Assembly (NCBI GenBank): GCA_903882665.1
Contig: CAIRXW010000008.1
Span: 62,001-126,000, forward strand
Direction of reading: 5' to 3'
DNA length: 64,000 nucleotides
From: an uncultured Chlorobiaceae bacterium
Lineage (GTDB): Bacteria; Bacteroidota; Chlorobiia; Chlorobiales; Chlorobiaceae
A model generated the notes under the pieces. The model searched no databases and was not told the origin of the DNA. It saw only the letters and a program-made list of their open reading frames with translations. A program made the position numbers and the translations under genes. Of the stretch, positions 28,116 to 37,303 are shown piece after piece. Within the stretch, counting starts at the first letter, position 1; the number at the start of each line of letters is the position of its first letter.

Positions 28116-28733
28116 TCACTGTTTCTTATAGTAAGCATAGAGTCTGTCGTGAAGATTTTTTTTTGCCCTGTGTACAAGGGACTCGACAGCCGATACCGAG
28201 GTTTTGAGGATATCGGCAATTTCCTGATTGCTGTAGCCCTCCTGCTTGCTGAGAAGAAACGCCGCCTTCTGGTTGTCGGGTAATGCATCGAGGGCGTTGA
28301 GCAGGATGGCGCCACGTTCGTTTTCCTCAAGGGTTTCCTGGGGGGTGTCGCCCGGGGGTGCGGCAATCTCCGATGACGGGTCATTGACGCCTATTATTCT
28401 TTTCAATGAACCGAATCGTTTGATCCGTTTCATCCGGCGAAGGTGGTCAAGCGATTTGGTGACAGCAATCCGGTATATCCAGGTTGAGAGCTTTGATTCC
28501 GCTCTGAACTGTTCAAGAGAACGGTAGACTTCAACAAAAACCTCCTGGGCAAGGTCTTCGGCATCCTCACGGTTAAAGACGAAGCGGTAGCAGGTATTGA
28601 TGACCATCTCCTGGTATTCGCTGACAAGTTTTCTGAACTGCTCTTCTTTGGATTTCATAGCGGTCTTATGCAACGCATCTGTTTCTGCCTTGCCGGCAAA
28701 TATCGCCATTTCTGCATTTTCCATGATTGCCAT
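28116..28733 (-). CDS. ECF-family RNA polymerase sigma factor
   Basis: 205 residues. Region 2 binds the -10 element ([20 protein letters not shown], then [20 protein letters not shown] and [18 protein letters not shown]). Region 4 is a helix-turn-helix ([20 protein letters not shown], then [27 protein letters not shown]). An N-terminal extension of about 25 residues may be over-long; internal ATGs exist ([11 protein letters not shown]). It heads an operon with the anti-sigma-like, small secreted and metal-sensor-like genes, suggesting envelope or metal stress control. Confidence 0.92.
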   Translation of the reverse strand: MAIMENAEMAIFAGKAETDALHKTAMKSKEEQFRKLVSEYQEMVINTCYRFVFNREDAEDLAQEVFVEVYRSLEQFRAESKLSTWIYRIAVTKSLDHLRRMKRIKRFGSLKRIIGVNDPSSEIAAPPGDTPQETLEENERGAILLNALDALPDNQKAAFLLSKQEGYSNQEIADILKTSVSAVESLVHRAKKNLHDRLYAYYKKQ

Positions 28734-28937
28734 AACCCCGTGTGTATGATAGTACTCATTTTGTTCAAGAGCTCATGTGTTTGACGTCGTTGAACTGGTA
28801 TTCTTGCGGCAGGGCAGCAGAATAATGCAAAACAGGGTACTCAAAACAGGTAACATCAGGCAGCAGGAGTCAATGCACAACAACACTGTTGACGGTGTGA
28901 TGCGGAAAGAAAGAGAGATATGGGGATAACCAGCAAT

Positions 28938-28972
28938 TGCGTATCGGTAACCACCAAGGGTACCGATACGCA
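28938..28972 (-). terminator. Perfect 12-bp hairpin after the phosphohexomutase gene
   Basis: TGCGTATCGGTA and TACCGATACGCA with an 11-base loop, starting eight bases past the minus-strand stop at 28980. There is no U-run, so it may be a Rho-dependent end stabiliser rather than an intrinsic terminator. Confidence 0.5.
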
Positions 28973-28979
28973 GTTCTGC

Positions 28980-30362
28980 TCAGGCAAGTTTTGCAGCAAA
29001 AGCGAGTACCTTGTCTACCTTCTCCTGAGAGTCGGCTTCACAATAGAGTCGCAATACCGGTTCAGTACCGGATGGCCGGATAAGCATCCATCCTCCCTCA
29101 AAGTGATATTTGTAGCCGTCGAGATTATTGAATTTCAGCACATTGTACCCTGCGATGGTTGCAAGATCTCCTTTTGATGCACGGTCTATAATGGCCTGTT
29201 TTTTTGCGTCACTGACATGCAGGTCGAGGCGGTTGTAACAGAAAAAGCCATACTCATCATAGAGCTCCTGAACAAGTTCCGACAGGGTTTTTTCCCGGCG
29301 AGTCATCATCTCCAGAATCAGCAGACCGGTATAGACACCGTCCCGTTCCGGCAGAAATGCGGTAATGCCTATGCCACCCGACTCTTCGCCACCCATAAGA
29401 ATATCATTGGTGGTCATGAGTTTGCTGACATGCTTGAAGCCGACCTGAAGTTCGTGCATGATGAGATGATGCTTCTGGCATATTTTGTCGATAACATCGG
29501 TCAGCGCAAATGTTTTGGCAACTTCGCCTCTCTGGTGCTTTTCTTCGACCAGATCCTTAAGAATAATGGCAAAGAGTTTATGGGAGTCCACAAAGGTACC
29601 ATGCTCGTCGAGCATGCCTATCCTGTCGGCATCACCGTCATTGATAATGGCAACATCAGGCTCAACCTCCTTGAAAAATTCGATAAACTCGCCGATATAC
29701 TGCGGCATTGGTTCAGGATTGATCCCTCCAAAACCAGGGTTAATGCTGCAATGATAGCAACTCAGCATCGACTCATCGAACAGGCTCGTCAGAAGATTCT
29801 GTCCTGCGCCGTACATGGCATTGTGCGCTATTTTTATCCTTGATTCCCGGATCAGGGGGAGGTTGATGCTGCTTTTCAGATAGTTGAGATAATATCCTTT
29901 CATGTCGACCAGCTCAATCAGCTTCCTGTCGGCTACAATCAGGGTTTGCGGATCGACTTCAGTCAGATTGCCCTCGATTTCTGTAATCACTTCCGGGTGT
30001 GCCGGGCCGCCGTATGAGGCCTTGACCTTGAATCCGTTATAGATTGCTGGATTGTGGGATGCGGTGATTACAATGCCACCGGCGAGCTGCTTTGCTTTTG
30101 TATAGAGCGAGACGGCGGGAGTTGAGGCAAAACTATCCGACAGAAATACCTTGAGCCCTTGTGAAGAAAAGACTTCAGCGGTATATTCAGCAAACTCTCT
30201 CGACATGAAGCGGGTATCATAGCCAACGCATACCCCTCTTGCCCTGTTTGGATGGTCAAGAAAGTAGCGGGCGGAGGCAAGTGCTGCAAGTTTCAGGTTG
30301 TCAAACGTATAATCTTTTGCTATAATCGCGCGCCATCCGTCAGTACCGAATTTAACTTGCAT
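28980..30362 (-). CDS. Phosphoglucomutase/phosphomannomutase family protein
   Basis: 460 residues. Family loops: KFGTDGWRAIIAKD at the start, phosphoserine loop VITASHNPAIYNGFK, metal loop NDGDADRIGM, sugar loop GGEESGGIG and phosphate-binding RPSGTEPVLRLYCEA. It moves phosphate between C1 and C6 of glucose or mannose, feeding glycogen or sugar-nucleotide synthesis. It differs from the GlmM-like enzyme at 8110-9564, so the two probably have different substrates. The nearby large GH13 protein (58240) suggests glycogen metabolism, but the link is only inferred. Confidence 0.9.
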   Translation of the reverse strand: MQVKFGTDGWRAIIAKDYTFDNLKLAALASARYFLDHPNRARGVCVGYDTRFMSREFAEYTAEVFSSQGLKVFLSDSFASTPAVSLYTKAKQLAGGIVITASHNPAIYNGFKVKASYGGPAHPEVITEIEGNLTEVDPQTLIVADRKLIELVDMKGYYLNYLKSSINLPLIRESRIKIAHNAMYGAGQNLLTSLFDESMLSCYHCSINPGFGGINPEPMPQYIGEFIEFFKEVEPDVAIINDGDADRIGMLDEHGTFVDSHKLFAIILKDLVEEKHQRGEVAKTFALTDVIDKICQKHHLIMHELQVGFKHVSKLMTTNDILMGGEESGGIGITAFLPERDGVYTGLLILEMMTRREKTLSELVQELYDEYGFFCYNRLDLHVSDAKKQAIIDRASKGDLATIAGYNVLKFNNLDGYKYHFEGGWMLIRPSGTEPVLRLYCEADSQEKVDKVLAFAAKLA

Positions 30363-30450
30363 TCTTTATTGAATTTGATATAATTGAGACAAACCTTTAC
30401 TCCCTAAAATACAGATTCCCCGTCGTTCATCCAATTATCTCTCTTTTTTG

Positions 30451-31593
30451 ATGTCAAAAAAGCTTTTTGTTTTAGCCGGTGAGGTTTCCGGGGATATGCA
30501 TGCTGCCGGAGTCATCGGTGAACTGCTTAAAGCAGCGCCGGAGCTTGAGGTTTTCGGTATTGGCGGTCAAAAACTTCGGGGGCTTGGGGTTGAGTTGCTT
30601 TATGACACGGCGCAGATGAGTCTTATGGGTTTTGTCGATGTCGTGAAACATGCAGGATTTCTTCGTCGTGTCATTCGTGACCTCAAGGATGCAGTTCGTC
30701 GTGAGAAACCCCGGGCCGCTTTTCTTGTCGATTATCCGGGCATGAATATGATAATGGCACGCTTTTTTCATGAACTCGCTATTCCGGTTATCTATTATAT
30801 CTCTCCCCAGGTCTGGGCATGGAAAGAGGGGAGGGTGAGGGCGATCCGGCGAAATGTTGATCGGCTGCTGGTTATTTTCGATTTTGAGGTTGAATTTTTC
30901 CGGCGCCATGGCATCAAGGCGGAATTTGTCGGTCACCCCGTTATTGAACAGCTTGCGGAGCTTTCATCGCTCTCAAGGGAGCAGTTTTTTAAAAAGCATA
31001 ACCTTGTGCCGGAAACCCGCCTTATTGGTCTTCTTCCGGGAAGCCGCAGGCAGGAGATAGCCCACATGCTGCCGGAAATGCTGAAAGCGGCCCGTCTCTT
31101 GAGCCGGGATTACCGTGCGGTCTTTCTCTTCGGAAGAGCTCCGAATCTGGATGAAGCCGCTTACCGGGGTTGGTCGGCATACCGTGACCTTGCCGTGATC
31201 AACTGTTCGGCTTATGAAGTGATGCAGTACAGCGATCTTGCTTTGGTCACCTCAGGGACAGCAACGCTTGAGTCGCTCTGTTTTGGTGTGCCAATGGTTG
31301 TTGTTTACAGGACAGGGATGCTGAATTATCTGATTGGCCGTCAGTTGGTAAAGCTGAAGAGTATATCACTGGCCAATATTGTGGCCAAAGGGCTTGGGAG
31401 CCATGAAAGAGTGGTGCCGGAACTTATCCAGCATGAGGCCAGCGGAGCGCAGATGTACCAGACTGCACGAATGATTCTTGATGACCCCGACATGGCTGCA
31501 ACGATGCGCCGGGAGCTGCTTGCAGCACGCTCAAAGCTTGCCGCCGACTCTCCTTCACATAAAATCGCTGCTATTCTGCAGGAATATCTTTAA
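30451..31593 (+). CDS. lpxB: Lipid-A-disaccharide synthase
   Basis: 380 residues of the GT19 family. Visible motifs: LFVLAGEVSGDMHAAGVIG, FGIGGQKLRGLG, SLMGFVDVVKH, LVDYPGMNM, YYISPQVWAWKEGRVRAI, FVGHPVIEQL, IGLLPGSRRQEI and ALVTSGTATLE. It joins UDP-diacylglucosamine to lipid X to make the lipid A disaccharide at the inner membrane. ATG at 30451 directly follows a TTG; the ATG is preferred. It shows that this organism makes LPS. Confidence 0.96.
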   Translation: MSKKLFVLAGEVSGDMHAAGVIGELLKAAPELEVFGIGGQKLRGLGVELLYDTAQMSLMGFVDVVKHAGFLRRVIRDLKDAVRREKPRAAFLVDYPGMNMIMARFFHELAIPVIYYISPQVWAWKEGRVRAIRRNVDRLLVIFDFEVEFFRRHGIKAEFVGHPVIEQLAELSSLSREQFFKKHNLVPETRLIGLLPGSRRQEIAHMLPEMLKAARLLSRDYRAVFLFGRAPNLDEAAYRGWSAYRDLAVINCSAYEVMQYSDLALVTSGTATLESLCFGVPMVVVYRTGMLNYLIGRQLVKLKSISLANIVAKGLGSHERVVPELIQHEASGAQMYQTARMILDDPDMAATMRRELLAARSKLAADSPSHKIAAILQEYL

Positions 31594-31705
31594 TATATAG
31601 GGGATAACGGTAAATCTGTTCAGCCAGCAAGTCGGGACTCCTTCAGCCGTGTATCCCGTAATCGGCGCTCACGACTATTTTTAGTGATCACTTAAAGCAA
31701 ATATT

Positions 31706-31993
31706 ATGGAAAAATCTGTTGCTTATCTTGTCGCCCATCCGGTGCTGTTTGTTATTGCGGTCATTCTTGCGCTCATAATCCTCTTCTCTTTTTTGAAAAG
31801 AGTGATGCGCCTTTTTCTTGTTGTTGCAGCTATTCTTGTGCTTTATGCCGCCTGGCTCCATTTTACCGGAGGCAATATGCATGAACCATTTCAGCATATC
31901 GAACAGTGGTTCCAGGGTGCGATCCATTTTTGCGGAGAACTGTTCAAGCAGCTCATGGACTTTCTGAAATCCCCGAAAAAGGGGGGAGTGTAA
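31706..31993 (+). CDS. Small membrane protein, two TM segments
   Basis: 95 residues. Two closely spaced hydrophobic helices (about 6-28, AHPVLFVIAVILALIILFSF; and about 33-52, LFLVVAAILVLYAAWLHF), then a soluble helical tail (EPFQHIEQWFQGAIHFCGEL). Not recognised. It stands alone downstream of lpxB (gap about 110 bases) and ends three bases from the converging secreted-protein gene. Confidence 0.65.
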   Translation: MEKSVAYLVAHPVLFVIAVILALIILFSFLKRVMRLFLVVAAILVLYAAWLHFTGGNMHEPFQHIEQWFQGAIHFCGELFKQLMDFLKSPKKGGV

Positions 31994-31996
31994 CGT

Positions 31997-32338
31997 TCAG
32001 TATCCGCCAACAGCAACCTGATTCCGGGGTACTTTGCTTTGCAGCAATCTGTCGCAATAACCGTTTTGCTCCATTTTGTCAGATGCTGTCTGTGCTGCAG
32101 TCATGTTCTCGGATTCTGATATATCCGCTTTGGAGGCAATCATGAACTGTTCTGCAAGGTCGGAGTAACCCGGATCGCCTGGTTCAAGAATAAGAGCGAT
32201 TTTACCTCCGCCATACTCGTCACCGATTTTGAGCGGGGCTCCGGATGAGCATACTGTGACTGAAATCGTGCTGAAAGTGGTGAGCAGCAACGCTTTTACA
32301 AGAAAGCGAGTATTCCTGTTTTTGCATAATATTTTCAT
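31997..32338 (-). pseudogene. Truncated secreted DUF1566-like protein
   Basis: 113 residues. A signal peptide (LVKALLLTTFSTISVTVCSS) is followed by APLKIGDEYGGGKIALILEP and GDPGY, matching the IGDxYGGGKIFYILQPGDPGY start of DUF1566/lectin-like secreted proteins. The later hallmark LNGYSDWYLPSKxELNxLY is degraded to QNGYCDRLLQSK (Trp to Arg), and the next block jumps straight to NQVAVGGY and a TGA stop, where normal members continue with YWSS. Loss of the domain core suggests a decayed gene, though a short secreted peptide could still be made. Confidence 0.5.
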
Positions 32339-32416
32339 GATGATATCGCTTGACGGTTATCGCACTCTTCATGTATTTTTACTCATCTTCACTTCTCCGT
32401 TTCAACTTCAGGAGTA

Positions 32417-35071
32417 TTATCGCTCTTTTTTCATGATCAGCATCGCACGTTTTTCCAGCCGTTTTGATGCGCTCATCTTTCCAGTTTTCTGGTAAAGGTG
32501 GGCCAGATTTTCAAGAATTCGCGCAACAGCAGGGTGGTCGGGGCCAAGTTTGCTCTCAACGATTGCAAGCGAACGCCGGTATAGTGGCTCAGCCTCGGCA
32601 TGGCGGCCTTCGGCGACATAAATCACGGCAAGGTTATTAAGGCATGTTGCAACGCTGGGGTGAAGAGGGCCGAGATTCTTTTCCCTGATTGCAAGTGAAC
32701 GTTTCACAAGATGTTCTGCCTCACGATGGTGGTCGTTGGTGAGATAAACTTCTGCAAGGTTGTTCAGGGTGACTATATGGCCGATGTTATCCTCTGCATT
32801 GTTCTTCTCGATTATGGTCATCGCATGGCGGTAGAGAGGCGCGGCATCAGCGTAGCGACCTTCGGCAGAGTAAAGCGCTGCAAGGTTGTTCATGCTCATT
32901 GCTGCATCAAGGCTTTCCGGACCAAAGAGCTTTTTCATGATCTCAAGAGCGTGCTTGTAGAGCGGCTCGGCTTCAGCGTAGTTCCCCTGATCGGTGTACA
33001 GAAGGGCAAAATTATTAAGGGTCAGGGCAATATCGGGATGAAGGGGAGCAGAGAGTTTTTCCCGGATGTCAAGAGCGCGGCGGTAGAGAGGAACAGCTTC
33101 GCTGTATCTGGCCTGAATGCGAAACAACTCCGCCATGTTGTTCAGACTTGTTGCAACATCGGGGTGAAGAGGAGCAAAGATCTTCTCCCGTATGTAGAGC
33201 GAACGGGTCAAGAGCGTCTCGGCCTCTGCATATTTGCCGAGGATAGTGTACAGTACCCCGAGGTTATTCAGGCTTGTTGCCAGATCAGGGTGTTCAGGAG
33301 TCAATATTTTTTCCCTGATGGAGAGCGCACGGCGGGATAAAGGCAATGCTTCAGCATATCTTCCCTCACTTTTGCAGAGCGCTGCGAGGTTGCTCAGACT
33401 TGTGGCTACATCAGGGTGAAGAGGCCCAAGGAGTTTCTCCCGGATGTTCAGCGCACGCATGGAGAGTGGTTCGGCCTCAGCGTATTTTCCCTGATTTTTT
33501 TTCAGGACGCCCATGTTGCAGAGGCTCAGGGCAACATCGGGGTGTTCCGGGCCAAAGAGCTTCTCCCTTATGGCCAGAGCACGACGGTTGTAAGAGTCGG
33601 CCTCTTCATATCGGCCCTGAATGCGCATCAATTCTGCAAGGTTATTCAGTGTCGTTGCGACTTCAGGATGATCAAGGTGAAGAGGGCCAAACAGCTTTTC
33701 GTGTATGGCAAGTGCCTGGCGGTAGAGCGGTTCAGCCTTTTGATATTGCCCGAGGGTAAAGTAAAGTCCCGCAAGGTTGTTCATGCTCGATCCCGTATCT
33801 CGATGCCCGGGACCGAGGAGCTTTGTCCTGGTGGCCAGCGCACGCTCGTGGAGAGGAAGAGCTTCTGCCAGACGACCCAAGCAGATATAGAGCTCTGCAA
33901 GATTGTGCATACTTTTTGCAACATCAGGGTGTTGCATGCCAAAGATTTTTTCTCTGATGGCCAGCGCACGCATCGATAGTGGCAATGCTTCAGCGTATTT
34001 CCCCTCACTTTTACAAATTAATGCAAGGTTGCTCAGACTTGTGGCCACATCAGGGTGAAGAGGGCCAAGCAGCGTCTCCCTGATGGCCAGCGCCCGGCGG
34101 CAGAGCAGTTCGGCTTTGGCGTATCTGCCCTGATTTTTATAGAGGAGTGCAAGGTTGTTCAGGGTTGTTGCCACCAAAGGGTGTTCAAGGCCAAAAGCGT
34201 GCTCCCTGATAGCAAGAGATCGCAGAGAGAGAGGTTCAGCTTCAGCATACCGGTTTTCAGAGCGGTAGAGTTCCGACAAGTTGTTGAGCGCTCTTGCTGC
34301 ATCTGGCGGGTTACTGCCAGGGTTGTTCTCCCAGATATCCAGAGCGCGGAGGTAGAGTGGCTCGGCTTCGGCATACCTTCCCTGGTCATAGAACACTCTT
34401 GCAAGATTGTTCAGACTTTGGGCAATATCGGGGTGATTCTGTCCAAGAAGTTTCTCCCTGATTGCAAGTGAGCGTTTATTGAGAGACTCGGCCTCTGCAT
34501 ATCGACCAAGAATACGATACAACTCGCTTATATTGTTCAGGCTCAGGGCAACCCCGGCATTGAGAGAACCGAAAAGGCCCTCCTGGAGAGCAAGCGCACG
34601 GGTGAAAAGAGGCTCAGCTTCAGCATATCTTCCTTCAGTTTTGTATAACTCGGCCAGGTTGTTGAGACTCAGGGCCACATCAGCGTGATGGGGGTCAAGG
34701 AGCTTCATGCGAATATCGAGAGCGCGGAGGTAGAGCGGTTCGGCCTTTGCATATCGTCCCTGGACAAAGTAAAGAGCCGCAAGGTTGTTCAGGCAGAGCG
34801 GCAAATCGGGATGAGCAAGGCTGGCATCCGATACTTCAAGCCTGTTCTTGGCTTCGATGATCTCTTGCTCGTAGCTTTTTGCGCGATAAAGCTCCTCAGC
34901 ATCACTATTGATCGCCGCCCGGGCCATGCTGCCATGGAGCATGAAAGCAGTGAGAACGAGAGAAACAAGCCATACCACTCTTCCATGAGTGACGAGTGGT
35001 GAAGGTCTCTGTTGATAGCTATCCCCATGCGGCCTGCCAGGAGTCAGACCATTGCGGCCAGAACTGCACAT
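32417..35071 (-). CDS. Large exported kinesin-light-chain-type TPR protein (19 repeats)
   Basis: 884 residues. After a short N-terminal part comes a signal-like hydrophobic run (VVWLVSLVLTAFMLHGSMARA), so the protein is probably exported. A GTG at 34978, just before this run and preceded by GGAAGA, could be the true start. Residues from about 85 on are 19 near-perfect 42-residue TPR units of the kinesin light chain type (consensus HPDVATSLNNLAxLYxxxGR, YAEAEPLYxRALAIREKLLG P). One unit is three residues longer (LHLD before HPEV). Such arrays are protein-protein scaffolds; the partner is unknown. The high repeat similarity suggests recent duplication and possible length variation. Confidence 0.85.
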   Translation of the reverse strand: MCSSGRNGLTPGRPHGDSYQQRPSPLVTHGRVVWLVSLVLTAFMLHGSMARAAINSDAEELYRAKSYEQEIIEAKNRLEVSDASLAHPDLPLCLNNLAALYFVQGRYAKAEPLYLRALDIRMKLLDPHHADVALSLNNLAELYKTEGRYAEAEPLFTRALALQEGLFGSLNAGVALSLNNISELYRILGRYAEAESLNKRSLAIREKLLGQNHPDIAQSLNNLARVFYDQGRYAEAEPLYLRALDIWENNPGSNPPDAARALNNLSELYRSENRYAEAEPLSLRSLAIREHAFGLEHPLVATTLNNLALLYKNQGRYAKAELLCRRALAIRETLLGPLHPDVATSLSNLALICKSEGKYAEALPLSMRALAIREKIFGMQHPDVAKSMHNLAELYICLGRLAEALPLHERALATRTKLLGPGHRDTGSSMNNLAGLYFTLGQYQKAEPLYRQALAIHEKLFGPLHLDHPEVATTLNNLAELMRIQGRYEEADSYNRRALAIREKLFGPEHPDVALSLCNMGVLKKNQGKYAEAEPLSMRALNIREKLLGPLHPDVATSLSNLAALCKSEGRYAEALPLSRRALSIREKILTPEHPDLATSLNNLGVLYTILGKYAEAETLLTRSLYIREKIFAPLHPDVATSLNNMAELFRIQARYSEAVPLYRRALDIREKLSAPLHPDIALTLNNFALLYTDQGNYAEAEPLYKHALEIMKKLFGPESLDAAMSMNNLAALYSAEGRYADAAPLYRHAMTIIEKNNAEDNIGHIVTLNNLAEVYLTNDHHREAEHLVKRSLAIREKNLGPLHPSVATCLNNLAVIYVAEGRHAEAEPLYRRSLAIVESKLGPDHPAVARILENLAHLYQKTGKMSASKRLEKRAMLIMKKER

Positions 35072-35311
35072 ATTTCAGAAAAGAGAGTGTTGCCTGCCAG
35101 AGTTTATCTCGCAATAATGTATTAAAATCCATTGAAAATACGTTAATTTTTAACCAAAACACAATTTTAATACACAAGACTATTGTGAGAAAAAAATGGA
35201 CAATATTTTTAGTTGAACTCTTTTCAGAGGGGCAAAAAAAGTTGACCTGTGTGGGCAATTCAGTGTCCTCGTTTTATTGCTGCCAACCAAAAACGTGGGG
35301 ACAGTGTAGAG

Positions 35312-37285
35312 TCAGAAAACGGTTTCCGGGTGCGACAATGCCCCTGTCGGGCAGCTTTCAGCCATGACGGCAATGTCGATACCACCGTCAAGCTCTTCAA
35401 GCAGGCGCACACAGATGCCGCAGTCGACGCACTTTTCCCGTTCCATGCTGATCGTGCTATTTTCTGCGCGGTAAAAACCCCGGTGGTCATGCTTTTCCTG
35501 GGCATGAAAAGGAAGGTATCGGGAGGCTAATTCCCGTAATCGGCAGTCGTTGATGGCGTTGCAGCGGCATTGCAGGCATCGCAGTGCTTCGGTATGGGCC
35601 TGTTCGGTGGTATATCCTGTCACCACTTCATTGAAACTTTTTGTGCGATTCTCCAACGGCAGCTCAGGCACTGCAACCCTTGCCGCGGGTGCAGCTTTCG
35701 CGTAAAATGCCTTCGGAGCCTCATCACGTGCTCCATAGGATGAGTTGAAAGTGGCTTTCGGAGCGGTAATGGATTCACCACGTAAAAAAAGGTTGATGCC
35801 GTGAGCGGCCCATTTTCCCTGCTCAACGGCGCGGATGGCCGTATCGGTTCCGGTAACACAATCTCCTCCGGCAAAAAGCCATGGGGTTACTGATTGCAGT
35901 GTCTCCGCATTGACCAGCAGTTCGCTGTACTTTCCGGTTCCTGTACCTGCACTATTTGCCACAGTGTGATCAATCTGCTGTCCGATAGCCGAAATGATGG
36001 TATCTGCCATGATGGTAAACTTTGAACCCTCAATCGGTACTGGCCTCCTCCTCCCCGATTGGTCGGGAGCTCCCGGCTGCATGGTTATGGCGGTTATTTC
36101 GAGTGTATCGTTGAGAGCCTTGATGGCTGTCGGTGCGCTCCACTCGATGAGCGTAACGCCTTCAGCCAAAGCCTCCCCGATTTCAGAGCTATTTGCGGGC
36201 ATCTCTTTTCTTGAACGGCGGTAGAGGATGGTAACGGTAGAGGCTCCAAGGCGGAGTGCTGTTCTTGCGGCATCGATGGCGGTGTTGCCGCCGCCGGTTA
36301 CAACGACCCGATTTCCTGGATGGGGCTGCTCTCCGGTAGTCGTGTTGCGAAGAAAGTTGACACCACTGATTACTCCGGCGTTATCTTCCCCTGGAATGTT
36401 CATCGTTGATGCTTTTTGTGCGCCGATCGCCAGAAAAACAGCATCAAATTCAACCTGAAGCACTTCAAGGGTGCAATCTTGACCGAACGTGGTGTTGAAA
36501 CGGAACTCCAGCCCCATGTTGAGCAGGGGAGCGATGTCACTGTCGATAACGGCTTCGGGAAGGCGGAAGCGCGGGATACCATAACGCATCATGCCTCCGG
36601 CTTGAGCCTCAGTGTCAAAAATGGTTACTGCATGGCCCTTGCAGAGCAGGAACCAGGCTGCGGAAAGACCGGCTGGTCCGGAACCGATAATGGCTACCTT
36701 TTTTCCTGTTTTCGGGGATATTTCAGGGATGAAGCGATCGGGTTGTGCTCTCTCGCGGTCGGCGGCATAGCGTTTCAGTGCACAGATTGAGACCGGCTTG
36801 TCAATACCATGACGTCGGCACTCATCCTCGCAGGGAGCCGGACAGATACGACCGAGAATTCCGGGAAGGGGAATGCTCTGCTTGATGATCTCTATCGCCT
36901 TCCTTTCATCATGGCGGGCAATTGCGGCAATAAAGTCCGGAATATTGCAACCGGCAGGGCACGAGAGTTCACAGGGCCCCATGCAGTCTCCACCATGCTC
37001 TTCGATGATGCGCTCAAGGTTCTGGCGCCTCATTGCTCCAATCTCAAGGTTGTCGGTTTCGATAACCATTCCCTCTGATACCGGCGTATCACATGCGGGA
37101 ACAAAGCGGTTTTTTCCCTTGATCTCAACAATGCACATCCAGCATGATCCCGTCTCATGAAGGGAGTTGTGAAAGCAGAGGGTTGGAATGGCGATGCCCG
37201 CAGCCGATGCCGCTTCAAGAATCGACGTTCCGGGTGCTGCAGTAACCGCTTGCTGATTGATGGTAAGTGAGAGCTGATTCATCAT
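35312..37285 (-). CDS. Iron-sulfur flavin oxidoreductase (2Fe-2S + GltD-like + ferredoxin)
   Basis: 657 residues from the ATG at 37285. Domain order: an N-terminal NuoG/plant-type [2Fe-2S] domain (PTLCFHNSLHETGSCWMCIV, VPACDTPVSEGM), the cysteine-rich Fer4_20 domain (GPCELSCPAGCNIPDFI, GRICPAPCEDEC), a GltD-like FAD/NADPH module (AIIGSGPAGLSAAW, VVTGGGNTAIDAARTALRLG, AGGDCVTGTDTAIRAVEQGK) and C-terminal clusters (CLQCRCNAINDC, CVDCGICVRLLEE, ESCPTGAL). It should move electrons between NAD(P)H and ferredoxin-like carriers. No GltB is adjacent, so it is not simply glutamate synthase. It stands alone before ispH. Confidence 0.85.
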   Translation of the reverse strand: MMNQLSLTINQQAVTAAPGTSILEAASAAGIAIPTLCFHNSLHETGSCWMCIVEIKGKNRFVPACDTPVSEGMVIETDNLEIGAMRRQNLERIIEEHGGDCMGPCELSCPAGCNIPDFIAAIARHDERKAIEIIKQSIPLPGILGRICPAPCEDECRRHGIDKPVSICALKRYAADRERAQPDRFIPEISPKTGKKVAIIGSGPAGLSAAWFLLCKGHAVTIFDTEAQAGGMMRYGIPRFRLPEAVIDSDIAPLLNMGLEFRFNTTFGQDCTLEVLQVEFDAVFLAIGAQKASTMNIPGEDNAGVISGVNFLRNTTTGEQPHPGNRVVVTGGGNTAIDAARTALRLGASTVTILYRRSRKEMPANSSEIGEALAEGVTLIEWSAPTAIKALNDTLEITAITMQPGAPDQSGRRRPVPIEGSKFTIMADTIISAIGQQIDHTVANSAGTGTGKYSELLVNAETLQSVTPWLFAGGDCVTGTDTAIRAVEQGKWAAHGINLFLRGESITAPKATFNSSYGARDEAPKAFYAKAAPAARVAVPELPLENRTKSFNEVVTGYTTEQAHTEALRCLQCRCNAINDCRLRELASRYLPFHAQEKHDHRGFYRAENSTISMEREKCVDCGICVRLLEELDGGIDIAVMAESCPTGALSHPETVF

Positions 37286-37303
37286 GGGTATAAACAAAAA
37301 ACG

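Noticed and set aside
32417-35071. CRISPR-like DNA periodicity
   Set aside because: The 126-base period comes from coding 42-residue TPR units in one open frame; there are no short identical repeats with unique spacers.
35312-37285. Glutamate synthase small subunit
   Set aside because: The GltD-like module is there, but the extra [2Fe-2S] and ferredoxin domains and the lack of a GltB neighbour argue against that role.
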